From the NCBI RefSeq assembly GCF_003144195.1, contig NW_020290010.1, positions 305,495-369,494 on the forward strand: a stretch of 64,000 bases of DNA, read 5' to 3'. The DNA comes from Ceraceosorus guamensis. Its lineage: Eukaryota > Basidiomycota > Exobasidiomycetes > Ceraceosorales > Ceraceosoraceae. Both the position numbers and the translations under genes were made by a program. Shown here piece after piece: positions 34,762-44,900 of this stretch. The notes under the pieces are model-generated. The model saw only the letters and a program-made list of their open reading frames with translations, did not search any database and was not told where the DNA came from. Numbering within the stretch: position 1 is the stretch's first letter; every line of letters begins with the position of its first letter.

Positions 34762-37700
34762 TCACCTTTATGTAGAGATATAGGCGAGTCCCCAAAATTG
34801 GTCACAGTGATAGCATTAGTGCGGTTTCCGACAAGCCCGTACGGAGCCGAAGCTAAAGTCCCATTCTCGTCTAGGATGCCGACTGGAGTGATGAGGGCGG
34901 AATTGTTGGCCGCTCTGCTCTTGATCCACGGCAAGGACACCGGTACCACAGCCGACGAACCAGGCCTGATCGAACAGTCGCGAGCAACCGACACATTGGA
35001 GGAGCGAGCGACGTTCTTGCGGCTTCGTTCAGACGATACGAGGTCTATCATCAGATGAGGGCGCGAAGCGAACCAACACGAATTTGTCCCCTTTCTGAGG
35101 ATGAGATCAGCGCGAGCCATGTTATCGTTGCCGAGTAACACGCCCTCGGCGCATCGCTCTACCACGTGGAATTCGGGAGTGACGTGTACCAGAGCTTTAG
35201 ATCCGTCCTGAGTGTTGGATGCTACGAACCAGACGTCAAAGCGGATGACCCTCAGGACATCTTGTTTTCCGTCTTGTTCACCTGCGTAACCGGTCACAGA
35301 CGCTCCAGCAGATGCGAATCGCTCAATCTTAGCTCCAGCTTTTTCGAGCATGCGCTCTGCGCTGAGCGAACACAAAGAGATTTGAGATCCGCTGTCCAAA
35401 GCGATTGAACGAAGGGGTCCGCTTTTGCTTCCGACGCGGACCATGGCCGACGACGCTTCTTGTTTGAGGAATCTGGCGCCGACCCTTCCTACTCCTAGGG
35501 ATCCGACCGTTACTCCGATTGTACCAGCCGTGGCAGCCGTGGCAGGAGTGTCGTCGCCTTCGTCGGAGTGGAGGTTGATGCTGTCTTCTTCGGATGACGA
35601 CAGCTCCACTTCACCACTGTCCACGCGTTCCTGGAGCCTGACTAAGTTCGCTTTGGCCTTTCCGGTGATGACGGGGCATTCTTTGACCCAGTGCGACGAG
35701 CTTCCGCAACCTAAGCATTCGCGCTTAGCTCGACGGTCGCGTCTTACGTCTGCGGGAATCTTGCGTAGCGCGGAAGAAGCTGCTGGTGATAACGATGGAG
35801 CGGTTGGACGAGCGTCTGTTGCAGCAGAGATGGCCTGGAACACCGTGGGCTTGGCTTCAGACGACAGCTCGAAGTGGACTTTTCTCGGCTTCATGGACGC
35901 CCCAAGGGCCACTCGTAAGTCTGGCTCGCGGAGCGTAATCTGCCTTTCGAAGTCTTCCCAATCTTCGCAGTCCTCAGCAATCGAACGTAGATTGTTTCTC
36001 CAGACCGCCGGGAGCGCATCGAACGTGCGCCAGATGATGTCCTCCTCGCGGATCTCGATGCCGGCGGCGTAAGCGTGTTCGATGATGAGCGATCTTTTGT
36101 TCGTTGCGAACGCCAGTAGCGAGTGCTTCTCGGGCAAGAAGACGTAGTCTGCCTCTGCCTTCCGAAGTTCGTTATGATTTGCCGTCCATTTGCGCAATAA
36201 GATCGTCTGCCATTCGTTCCACGAGTCGGGCACGTTGAGCATGTGCGTGAACCAGATGGCAGCTCTGCCTTTCAAGCACGGAGCGACGGCGGCAGCCATC
36301 TCTTCGTCAGTGTGGCGAGACGCCTTTTGGAAGTTCTTGGCGCGTCCGAGCCATAGCGAGATGGAGGTGAGATCGGGATCGAAATCACCCAAGTCTTTTG
36401 CGCGAATCTCCTTGCGCTGCCTGAACGGTTCTGCCTGACGCCTATAAAATCCGTTTGAGCTGTCGCCGTCACCGCCATCACCACCGCCGCCGTCGCCGCC
36501 ACCGCCACCGCCACCGCCACCGCCACCACCATTGCCAGGCGGGTGCGAAGGTCGGCGCCGGTAGTATCCGCCGTTGTATGCGTTGGATCGCGAGCCAGGG
36601 TCGCTACCACCGTCGCCGTCTCCGCCAGGAGGTCCCGGAGCGGGAGGGGGAGTGGGCACAGGAATCCCAGATGGGCGAATGGTAGGGCTGAATGGGCTGA
36701 GCGAAGCGCGCCATCCGCCAGTAGCAGGAGTGCGGCGGCCGGCGGATGGAGCTAGGCTGCGGTGCAAGGGCGCGTGGCTTCCGTCGACGACGACCGATTG
36801 CCTTGCTGAAGGAGTCGTGCGATTTCTGCCTAGAAGCAAGTGTGGTGGAACGCCGGTCGTTGCTGTTGACGGAGGGCGTGGAGACAGCGGCGGGCTGGAG
36901 CGAACACGCAGAGGGGCGCTTCGACCGAGCGGCCTTGCAGTGGATGCAGATCTGGTGTTTGGGGAGTCTCTTCTGGGCGATTCGGGTAGAGGAGCTACGG
37001 ACGAGCGATGTTCAAGTCCTAGCGGCGACGCGTCTTGGGAACTAGCTCCACCTTCTATCCAAGCGCTGAGCATACGGTGGACAATGTCGTCGACAGCCTT
37101 GTCGTCCTCTTCGCCTTCGCGGAGCGCCGATCGAAGGGCTTGACGCACCGACTGGACACGAGAAGCCGCACCCTGAAGCCTCGCGATACCCGAAGAAGCT
37201 TCGTGTCTGGAGGCGTTACTCTCGGAAGAGGCTTCTCCGCTTTTCAGATCGATCAGAGGTCCGCGTGAGCTGGGAGGTCCGGACGGAACTGCATCCAGAG
37301 CTGCCTGAGTGAGAGGCTGCGCAGTGACGTTTTCGCTGGGCAAGGGTGGCAGACTAGACGTGCTAGCGACGGGGAGTCCAGCCGTGACGGGGGGAGCAGA
37401 TCCGACTGACACCGGCTTCAGCAGTGGAACGTCGGGGACGCTTCCTGCAGGGAGCTTCCTCTTGGAGATCCTGGATCCAGCGCTTTGCGCGCTACCTTCT
37501 GAGCCGCCAGTTACGGAACCTGGTGAGGGTTTGGAGTGGGAGCAAGACAGGAGGAACACAGCCTTCAGTGCCCAGTCCGACGATATGGAGGAGGGGGACC
37601 TCTTCGCACCCGCTTGACTGGCAGACTTCTCCTTCCCTTTCTCGCTCCTGGTGCGCGCCTCGCGCTGAGCCTGCGCTTGAAGCAGGGACGTAGACGACAT
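34677..37700 (-). CDS. gag: Retrotransposon gag with aspartic protease
   Basis: A 1007-codon frame. The N-terminal ~400 residues are Ser/Pro/Arg-rich, with a glycine run encoded near 36470-36535. Capsid-like gag follows (DLTSISLWLGRAKNF, AAIWFTHM, NEWQTILLRKW). The zinc knuckle CLGCGSSSHWVKEC binds RNA. An aspartic protease then shows SIALDSGSQISL, with DSG as catalytic triplet, and GVLLGNDNM. Gag forms the virus-like particle and the protease matures it. Gag ends at a TGA (34677-34679) inside the overlap with pol. The ATG at 37700 leaves about 620 bases of leader after the 5' LTR. The gag is longer than usual because of its disordered N-terminus. A DSG rather than DTG triplet is found in some active retroelement proteases. 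Confidence 0.92.
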   Translation of the reverse strand: MSSTSLLQAQAQREARTRSEKGKEKSASQAGAKRSPSSISSDWALKAVFLLSCSHSKPSPGSVTGGSEGSAQSAGSRISKRKLPAGSVPDVPLLKPVSVGSAPPVTAGLPVASTSSLPPLPSENVTAQPLTQAALDAVPSGPPSSRGPLIDLKSGEASSESNASRHEASSGIARLQGAASRVQSVRQALRSALREGEEDDKAVDDIVHRMLSAWIEGGASSQDASPLGLEHRSSVAPLPESPRRDSPNTRSASTARPLGRSAPLRVRSSPPLSPRPPSTATTGVPPHLLLGRNRTTPSARQSVVVDGSHAPLHRSLAPSAGRRTPATGGWRASLSPFSPTIRPSGIPVPTPPPAPGPPGGDGDGGSDPGSRSNAYNGGYYRRRPSHPPGNGGGGGGGGGGGGDGGGGDGGDGDSSNGFYRRQAEPFRQRKEIRAKDLGDFDPDLTSISLWLGRAKNFQKASRHTDEEMAAAVAPCLKGRAAIWFTHMLNVPDSWNEWQTILLRKWTANHNELRKAEADYVFLPEKHSLLAFATNKRSLIIEHAYAAGIEIREEDIIWRTFDALPAVWRNNLRSIAEDCEDWEDFERQITLREPDLRVALGASMKPRKVHFELSSEAKPTVFQAISAATDARPTAPSLSPAASSALRKIPADVRRDRRAKRECLGCGSSSHWVKECPVITGKAKANLVRLQERVDSGEVELSSSEEDSINLHSDEGDDTPATAATAGTIGVTVGSLGVGRVGARFLKQEASSAMVRVGSKSGPLRSIALDSGSQISLCSLSAERMLEKAGAKIERFASAGASVTGYAGEQDGKQDVLRVIRFDVWFVASNTQDGSKALVHVTPEFHVVERCAEGVLLGNDNMARADLILRKGTNSCWFASRPHLMIDLVSSERSRKNVARSSNVSVARDCSIRPGSSAVVPVSLPWIKSRAANNSALITPVGILDENGTLASAPYGLVGNRTNAITVTNFGDSPISLHKGETVGVLSAVSSIHGENFQSASRLAARSL

Positions 37701-38303
37701 GATCTCAGAGCGGCTGTAGTACTGGACAAAGAGAATGCCAGTGGGTCAAAGAGGAATCGAGTTCTGCAGCGAAACGAATTTCGTTGATACGCCCTTTTTA
37801 GGGGGCGGAACTCGAGCACCTTCTCAGCGCGCCTGACCCAAGGCTACGCTAAGGAGCTACGAATCCGCCCGAAGACTTACGTCAGAGGGGTCCGAGAGCT
37901 GTTCCTCCGCTCAGTGTGAGAGACTGAGTACCCGGCGCAAGAGAGGTTGGGTATCTATGCGGAAGCTATAGTGTGTATGCGCTTAGATCTTCTAGGATGC
38001 CTTCAACGGACTCAACGGCCAACCGAGGCTGGTCGCCGAAAGTCGCGGACAAGAATATAGAGAGAGAGCGACCCGACAAGGCGCAACGGAGCTGGTGTGC
38101 AGAACAGATACGTTCGCAAAGCGTCAGAGACGTCAGAGAGAGTGAGAGAGAGACTCCTATTGAGTCGAGACGAGTAGTAGTGGCGGAGGAATTCTAGTGG
38201 ATGGAATTCGCCGCAGATCAGGGCCCGCAGAGGGGAGATCCCGATTGCTATGTGCTAGCAGGGTGAGTGAGTCGTCCGCTCGAGAGAGAGAAGGATCGAC
38301 GAA

Positions 38304-38320
38304 GCAGCTCCGAGCTACCA
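38304..38320 (-). other. Primer-binding site of the retrotransposon
   Basis: On the element strand TGGTAGCTCGGAGCTGC begins three bases after the 5' LTR. TGG complements the tRNA CCA end, and TGGTAGC matches the 3' end expected of initiator tRNA-Met in several fungi. The tRNA identity is inference. Confidence 0.6.
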
Positions 38321-38323
38321 AGT

Positions 38324-38419
38324 TGTCAGTCGGTGAAGGCAGAAGATCGATGTATTGAAGACGAACGGGTGACGCGTACAAAGAGAGACTATATAGACGC
38401 GCGCGCGCGCGCCGTGACA
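38324..38419 (-). repeat. 5' LTR (96 bp)
   Basis: Same 96 bases as 31075-31170. It carries the probable promoter CTATATAG (38389-38396 on the plus strand as CTATATAG) and an alternating CG run at its outer end. Confidence 0.93.
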
Positions 38420-38424
38420 CCATC
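38420..38424. repeat. Target-site duplication CCATC, right copy
   Basis: Matches 31070-31074 and directly follows the TGACA end of the right LTR. Confidence 0.9.
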
Positions 38425-39414
38425 TTTTGCATGGAGATCGACCGTGCTGAGCTTGGTCAGGTGAGCCTGAAGCTCTCTTGGATTGTCCAAGGGGCCCTTG
38501 GCAGAGCGTTCATTGCCAGAAGAGCTGCAACAGACGCGTGCATCGGAGTCCCAGTCTGGCAAGCTCAGTGCAAGGATGCTCAATGCATGGAGCTCCTCAA
38601 TGGGCTGCCTGTGATCATCCAGAGATCAAAGGTTTCAGGAAGCTCAAAGCCAAGCAACAAGCTTTTTGATGTCAGGTGGCAGTCCTTCTTTTCCAAGGTC
38701 TCCAACAGAGGCGTCAAGCTGGCTCATAGGGAGAGGATGGCGGTCCCAAAGTCTCTTCTCAACAAAAACCCAGATGCCAAGGCTGCAGTCCAAGCAGGTG
38801 TGCCCGTCTACTTGCAAGCGGTTCAGTGTAGGTGTCTCTTGGATTTTCCTTGAAATGCTCCTGCGGACCGCTGCAGGGTTGGTAATGTCTCCCTTGAGTT
38901 TGGCACAATGGCCAAGGGCTGGAAGGCAGCATCTGAACAGCTTGAGTTGGGAAGGGGTAGCCAACTGCTGAGGCTCTTGGTAGGCTGTGCGGATGCTCTT
39001 GGCTGCAAAGACGGGCAAAACTTGGAGGCTCCTGGAGACTGGGTGCGCTGTGCTCAGCTGCCCACCTTTCCTCGTGGAAGCGCCGTCTTCCGGGAGATCA
39101 GCAAGTTATTTGGCAGCAAGCCCAATCTAAACCTCAAGTTGACTGGTCAGAGGCAAGAGGGAGCCTTCCTCTACCTTGGTAACCCCTTCTGTCGACAATG
39201 GGGATACGGCTTACCCACTGGCAAAGTTGATGATGGGGCTCAAGTTGAGGTGGTGGTGGCTGCGCAGCACAAGAGCCCTGAACATGCGCAAGTCTGGCTC
39301 AGGGTTGTTGACCCACCAGAGAATTGCGGGCGAAGTGCAGAGTGGATCATGCTCTGCACTCTAGCCCCTCAATTTATTTGCAAGGTCAACAAATGGCTGA
39401 AATCCTTGGCATAG

Positions 39415-41047
39415 GTGTGACTTTTGCCCTCAAGGTGAGTCACGCACAGGCGCTAGCATTGAGTGCAGGTGCTTGTGCTTGTGCTTCTGCAGACCATTGG
39501 GAATCAACATTGCCTCTTGTGGATATTGTACAAGCTGTCTGCCATCTCTTGTCTGGTTACCGCCAAGCCAGGATTCCTTCTCCTGTTCCTGCGCTGCGCT
39601 CTCCATTCCTTCATGACCTTCATGCATTATCTTCTCTTGCTTTTGGTAGACATGACTTTACTTGTTGTTGTTTCAACCCACTGCATCAACTCAGCGTCTC
39701 CATTGCCCACCTCATGATTGTTGTTTCCTCCCCACTGCGTCAACTCAGCGTCTTCATTGCCCACCTCATGGTCTCCACCATTTTCAGTGCTCACCTTCTT
39801 GCTCCCAATCTCCCTAGATGCATTGCTTTCCTTGCTTCCAGTGAATCCTTGATTTGGCAGCTTCAGACATCACATCTCTTCAGATGGTCTTTGATGCTCT
39901 TTGGAGCTACCTCAAGACCATCGATGGGGCTCCTAATTATGCTTAAGAGGTCAACCAAGCTATCAAATCGCACTGAGGTAACGTCCCTCCTAAGCAACCA
40001 TTTGGCACAGTGGAGAGGGGCACTACCGGCCCAAATCTTGATGCGAGAGGAGAGCAGGGATGGGTGTGTCAGGCTGCCTTACCCTCCTCTGCTGTAGAGA
40101 GTCTGAAGCTTGTTGAGACTACATCTGCGCAACCTATAATCAGCGATTGTCATACTACACAAGGTGCATCTATTTGTCTGAGGGGTGTGCGTGATGCAGA
40201 GAGCTTTGCATGGCAAGTTGCCTACAATGAGATTCAAGCCCAAGGCTTGCACTCTTAGAAGCTGCTCTTGATGTTCAGTCTTAATGTCAAAGAGAGCGCC
40301 ACATGTAGAACTGTGCTCGATGCTATAGTGAAGCAGAGAGAGCAAGAACTGGAAGACGCCCCTGACTGCTGAAAGTGATGCCAGCCGCAAGAGAGCAGCG
40401 CTCTTGAAGCACAGGCAAACACGATAGACTCGCCTCTACACTCTCAAGACTTTTGTTGGTCCCTTCCACACATTTTCATCTGGTGTGTGGCACCAAATTC
40501 ACTGTATCTCTCCACAACTCTTAAGCATGTCACATCTACAAAAGAGGATCCTGCCATCACAGCGCACAGATGGGCTCTGGTTCCGGTGCTGCGTCTTTGG
40601 AAGCTAGGCAAGAGGGCAACCTACAATCATCACCCCTGGCCGAACGGCTTTTCCAGGCTAGTGGCCAAAGCAGATCCCTGGAAAGAGAAACTGAATCACA
40701 AGCGCTCTCAGCAATGTAGGACGCGCTCAAGATGCCACCATTCAGAGGGAGCCACAGACAGCTGAAGTACCCAAGCTACTCTGAGTGCATGCGCAACGAT
40801 TGCATGTACAAATCAAGCTTCGCAAGGCGTGGACACAAAGTCCACAAAGAATGGCTGGCTGCTGGGAGGAGGACAAAATGAACCTTCTGCCTGCTCTGCT
40901 GACACTGGCTATGCATCTCACTTGATTCCCAGCTTGCTTGCTTGCTTGGGATTAAGATTGCTCATGCTGTGCTGACACACTGCTCCAAGATCTGCACAGG
41001 GCAGGCAATCAATGGCAAGCCAAAGGCGAGCAGCTTGTGCAAGCACC
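39415..41047 (+). pseudogene. Degraded open frames in the island
   Basis: Protein-like sequence survives in pieces but is broken by stops. One frame runs from 39884 (MVFDALWSYLKTIDGAPNYA) through a TAA at 39944 and a TGA at 39974 to a TAG at 40256, with a coding-like stretch 40010-40258 (GNVPPKQPFGTVERG). A second stretch at 40487-40765 contains HPWPNGFSRLVAKADPWKEK and then loses frame. I do not recognise either. The TGA at 39974 would be a CGA codon before a single C-to-T change. These may be exons or remnants of one old gene related to its left neighbour. Introns cannot be excluded. Confidence 0.4.
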
Positions 41048-43131
41048 TCAGAGTTCACTGATCTTGTGGATACACTCTGCTTGCATTTCCTCATGTAGAT
41101 TTGTTGTACCCTCTTGCAGACATTGCAAGCCTAGCTTGGGGAGCAGCAGCTGCAGGTGTATGCCCGCAAAGAGGTGAGCTTGATGGAGGGAACTGCCAGC
41201 AAAGAAGTCTGTAGGGCTGGCTTTCTGCGCTGATGGCAGAAGCAGCTTGAGCTTTGCAACTGTGACACCACTGTCTTGCAGTTCTGAAAGCTTCTTCAGG
41301 AGAATGCGGCGCAAATGGGCTGGCACCACAAGGCTGTAAAGATTGCTGGCTTGGATGCTGTTGTGCTCTTTGCTGTAGCACAAGCGCAGTTTGTATTGGC
41401 CTGCCAGCAACAAAGCTGCAACTGCATGGCAATAGGCAACCTTTGCCACCAACATTCTTCCTTTGACAAGCTCAAGCTCAGCAGGTGAGGAAGCCCTGAG
41501 CCGGTCAGACTCTGCATCAACCAGTGCCGCAAAGTGAGGAGAGAGGGAAGGGTTGAGCGCAGAAGCTCTGGCAGCAGTTGTCTTGTGGCCAGTGAGCACC
41601 ACACGCTGTACACCGGAGCAGTTGTTGCTATTGACGCCAAGGATTCCAGGGGAAGGAAATTCTTCACCTCAAATCTTGTTGTACTCCTTGCTGCCCTGCC
41701 AGGTTCCAAGTACAATGGTCCATATGAACTCTAGACATCCGAGCAAATGGGCATACTCAGAGTTGTTGTACTGTCCCTTGCTGACAATGGCAAGTGCTCT
41801 GTAAGAGCAGTGCTCTGCCTCTTGAGCAGCATTGTAGTGGACCGATGGTGAGTACAGGCAAGCAACAACGTGCTCTCGGTAACGGCGGGCAAAGTTGGTG
41901 GTCATGCCGGTGTAGCGGTGAGTTGGCTCTCCATCTTCATCAAAGAAAGTGCCCTTGTAGACCCCACCACCACCTTCCTCTGCCATGCTTCTCCCATCTT
42001 GCAATCCAATTGCCTTTACCCTGCAAGATTGGTTGGCAATAGTAGAACAGCAGAGCTTGCCATGGACAGTGGCGCTCTTGACAAATTTCTGAAGGAAATC
42101 CTTGCTGTTGACCGTCGCCTTGACGTCCTCACGCACTTGCAGCCGGTTGCAGACTTGTTGGGCAGCTTTCAAGGATTCCTCAAGGCTCAAAAGGTGCTTG
42201 ATATCCTTTGGTCCTGAGTGGCAGGCCAGGGCTGCTGCTTGGGCTGCTGCGTGCCGCTTCCCAGCATGCCTCTTTGCAGCTTGTGGCTGCATCGTGGTTT
42301 GCAGCTCAATGGGCTGGTGGTCCCTGCCAAGTTGTGAGTGACGCTGAGTGAGCAACTATTACTGACTGTCAAGAGACACAGAAGGACGATCAAAGTATTC
42401 GAGAAAGAGAGATGCTCCGCGTCCGCGGTAGCAAGAACATACAAGCGCGTGCGCGCCGCGACACTGGCCCTGGCCCTCAACAGCTTAACTCACGAGAGCA
42501 GTGCCACCCAGTCGACGGCATCCTCCAGTGACTGGTCATCTGCATAGAGGTCTTGGTCCTGCCAAACAAAATCAATGGTGCCACCGCCCTTGCCACGCTC
42601 AGCTTGCTTGCCAGCAACGCTGCTGTCACCGCTGCTGCTGCTCTTGCCGCTGTTCTTGCCTCTGCTGCTGCTCTTGCCGCTGCTGCTGTCGCTGCTGCTG
42701 CTGCAGTCACTCCTCGCCTTGTCATCAGAGTCGTAGAGCTCATAGTCCCGCTTGCCTTCGTCATCGGAAGACGGCCAGTCGAGGAACTCTCGCTCATAGT
42801 AGTTAGGACGCTCGTCGCGTTGGGAGTCAGACTCCGAGAATGCGTCGTACGGGTAGTCAATACCCGCATTGTCGTCCTCCGAGTCTGGCTCGGCCCCCTC
42901 CGTTCCCCACGGCGTGTGCAACGACGCTGCATAAAGTGAGCCAGCGACGCAAGACTGGGCCGTCTTCAACTTCTTTGCCACGGTGGGCTGGCAAGAGTTG
43001 TTTTGCGCTGCACGCTTGGCGCTGTGGTTGGTCAGGTCACCCAAAGGTGAGCGAGAGCTTCTGTTTGGGACAGCAAAGGACAGAATGAGCGGATGAATGC
43101 GCCTATAACTGCGCCTCTGTAGCGCACGCAC
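41048..43131 (-). pseudogene. GIY-YIG nuclease-domain protein with in-frame TGA
   Basis: Two exons, about 43131-42494 and 42323-41048, separated by a 170-nt intron with a GTGAGT donor and TTGGCAG acceptor. The first exon has a basic patch (KRAAQNN..KKLK), then acidic Asp/Glu-rich and Ser-rich tracts. The second carries a GIY-YIG endonuclease module: GGGVYKGTFF, then THRYTGMTTNFARRYREHV, a fold that cuts DNA in homing endonucleases, UvrC and Penelope-type elements. The frame hits TGA at 41669-41671 and continues for about 200 codons of coding-like sequence (GVQRVVLTGHKTTAARAS) to 41048. Either the TGA is a nonsense mutation, or a 57-nt in-frame intron (41684-41628) removes it, or the gene truly ends there. 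No ATG is seen at 43131; the codon is GTG, so the start is uncertain. Confidence 0.6.
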
Positions 43132-44900
43132 CCTTCGCTAGGCATCTTGAGGTTTGATTTGGCAAGCTTGAATTTCTTTAGTGAGGTTGAGTCTCTCCAG
43201 GAAAATATTGACTTGTCCTTCAACAGGAAAGGTAAGTCCAAGCATGAAGGAGGGCAGGAGTGACCATGTTAATGCCCATGAGCTCAGAGAGGGCACCCAT
43301 ACCTTGCTAGAGCTGGCCTGTCTCCCCTGCTGGAGCCTCTGAGAATCTGCATACTGCAAAAGCGTACTCTGACCTAGTCCTGCTGAGTGTTGCAACAGCT
43401 TGACACTTTATTTCCTGCTGAATGTGGTTGGTCCTTGTCCAACCTAGCGGCACTCTGGATATGCTCTGGCCTTGGTCAAAGCTCCATGCACTCTTTGCCT
43501 GGCCACCAGAGCTTGCCTGAGGCTCATCTGAATGGACCTTTCACCCTGCGGTTGGTGGATACCAAGTGACACGCACAAAGGTGTTGATGAGCTTAAGATG
43601 CTGAATCAAGACACGTTGTTGGTGATGTTGAGCTCGAGTTCAAGAACTTCATGGCCACCGTCGCTGCTGCAGATGAGCATGAAAGCAAGGAAGTGCATGC
43701 ACTGGCGCAGACCCTCTACACACATTCGGCTCAAGTTTCTGAAGACCTTGCACAGAGTGCCTTGAGTAATATCCAGTGTGCAAAACCCTTCAGCGTGCTG
43801 TTGCTCCGCAGGCCTGGCGGAAGTAGTTCATGGTGGATCAGATGGATCACATGGCACTCCAAAACAATCCTACGCAACCAGAGTCAGGTTTACAAATCCA
43901 CACACCCCTTGTGCTGCAATGTGCGGCCAAGCTTTCATGATTGCAAAGATGTGTCACACCTTGCGGGTGCTATGAGGGCAGGTAAGAGAGAGATTATAAA
44001 TTACCAGTTCCAGCTGCTTGCGCTCCTGAAGGGCCAGAGCAAGGTCGCTTGTCAGTAGGTAGACTTGATCAGGACAATGGTCTGTACGTGCTGCCTGCAA
44101 GCTTGACCCTGGCTGCTCAATTATTCAGCATCACTGCTGTACTGTCATGGAAGTAAGACCTGAAAACTGCACCACCTCTATTGTGATCAGAATTTGCTCT
44201 TTGCATCTTTGCAACCAGGAGAACTGAGATGCCAGGCTGTAGCAACACACTTCTGAATGAACCATGTGCTAAACGCAAGCAACATCCAGCATTTCCACAA
44301 TTGTAGCTTGCGCCGCCTGCTGCCAGTGATCCTTTAGGTATTTTAGGTATTTTAAGGTTGCTCATTTGCTGCTTGCCAACTGGCATTGACAAACAAGACG
44401 TGTGCACATGTTCGCCAGAGGACGCGATCCCAATACACTGTTTCATGTGCATTGCTGCCTCTATTCAGGCTGCGCGACAGCACAGCAAGGCCCTGTCACA
44501 CAAGAGGTGGTGGTAGAAAGCATGGTCATTTTTATGGACGCATGTGCGACGATTCCTCTACTTAAAATCGCGGTCACGTGCTATGACAGGCCCGCAATCT
44601 GCACACAAGCACAAAGTCTCGAGCACACGCATGGGCTTGGTGTAGCCCTATAATTTCATTTCATGTCATGCAACAGCAGCATAACGTGCTGGTCGCATGT
44701 CCGTCCAACTCCTTCGCAATTTTTGGCCACACCTTGCCAGCACGATCATGCAAGTTCGCTGTCCAAGTCGTTGGATAAAGGGCTAGGAATGACAGGGGTG
44801 AGCACGACTATGAGCACGTCAAAAGTACGAGGCGTATATACATCTGATGTAAAAGCTTGCCCCACACCACATGCTCAAGGTTGAACAAAGAGTGGATGGA
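43132..44900. pseudogene. Further degraded island sequence
   Basis: Coding-like pieces occur on the plus strand at about 43560-43990. One frame reads VDELKMLNQDTLL; the next frame reads FKNFMATVAAADEHESKEVHAL and later TPKQSYATRVRFTNPH. They are joined only by frame changes, so this looks like a broken gene. Nothing is recognised. A short direct repeat of TATTTTAGG lies near 44338-44353. The right edge of the island is probably near 44.9 kb, where CpG-rich sequence returns. Confidence 0.35.

Larger units (their letters stand above)
31075..38419 (-). mobile_element. Ty3/gypsy chromodomain LTR retrotransposon
   Basis: The element spans 7345 bp and runs on the minus strand. It has two apparently identical 96-bp LTRs beginning TGTCA and ending TGACA, flanked by CCATC duplications. 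A primer-binding site lies inside the right LTR and a polypurine tract inside the left one. There are two long frames: gag with protease, then pol with reverse transcriptase, RNase H, integrase and a C-terminal chromodomain. This order (RT-RH-IN-chromodomain) defines the chromovirus branch of Ty3/gypsy. Both frames lack stops, the LTRs match base for base as far as I can read, and the duplication is perfect, so insertion is recent and the copy may be competent. The 96-bp LTR is unusually short. The body is CpG-rich, unlike the older island around it. Confidence 0.95.
30919..39414 (+). pseudogene. Unknown gene interrupted by the retrotransposon
   Basis: A frame open at 30919-31074 stops exactly at the retrotransposon target site. 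It resumes in the same phase at 38425 once the element and one copy of CCATC are ignored. It continues to 38825, is joined by a 51-nt intron (38826-38876, donor GTGTAG, acceptor CTGCAG), and runs 38877-39414 to a TAG. The right part alone encodes about 310 residues from the ATG at 38431, including VSLKLSWIVQGALG, PVYLQAVQVGNVSLEF and APGDWVRCAQLPTFPRG. I do not recognise the protein. It has no signal peptide and no obvious catalytic motif. The left part has no ATG, so the real 5' end is unknown. A truncated product starting at 38431 is possible. Confidence 0.6.

Noticed and set aside
35425-36072. 215-codon plus-strand frame across gag
   Set aside because: Antisense to a clear gag-protease frame with zinc knuckle and protease motifs.
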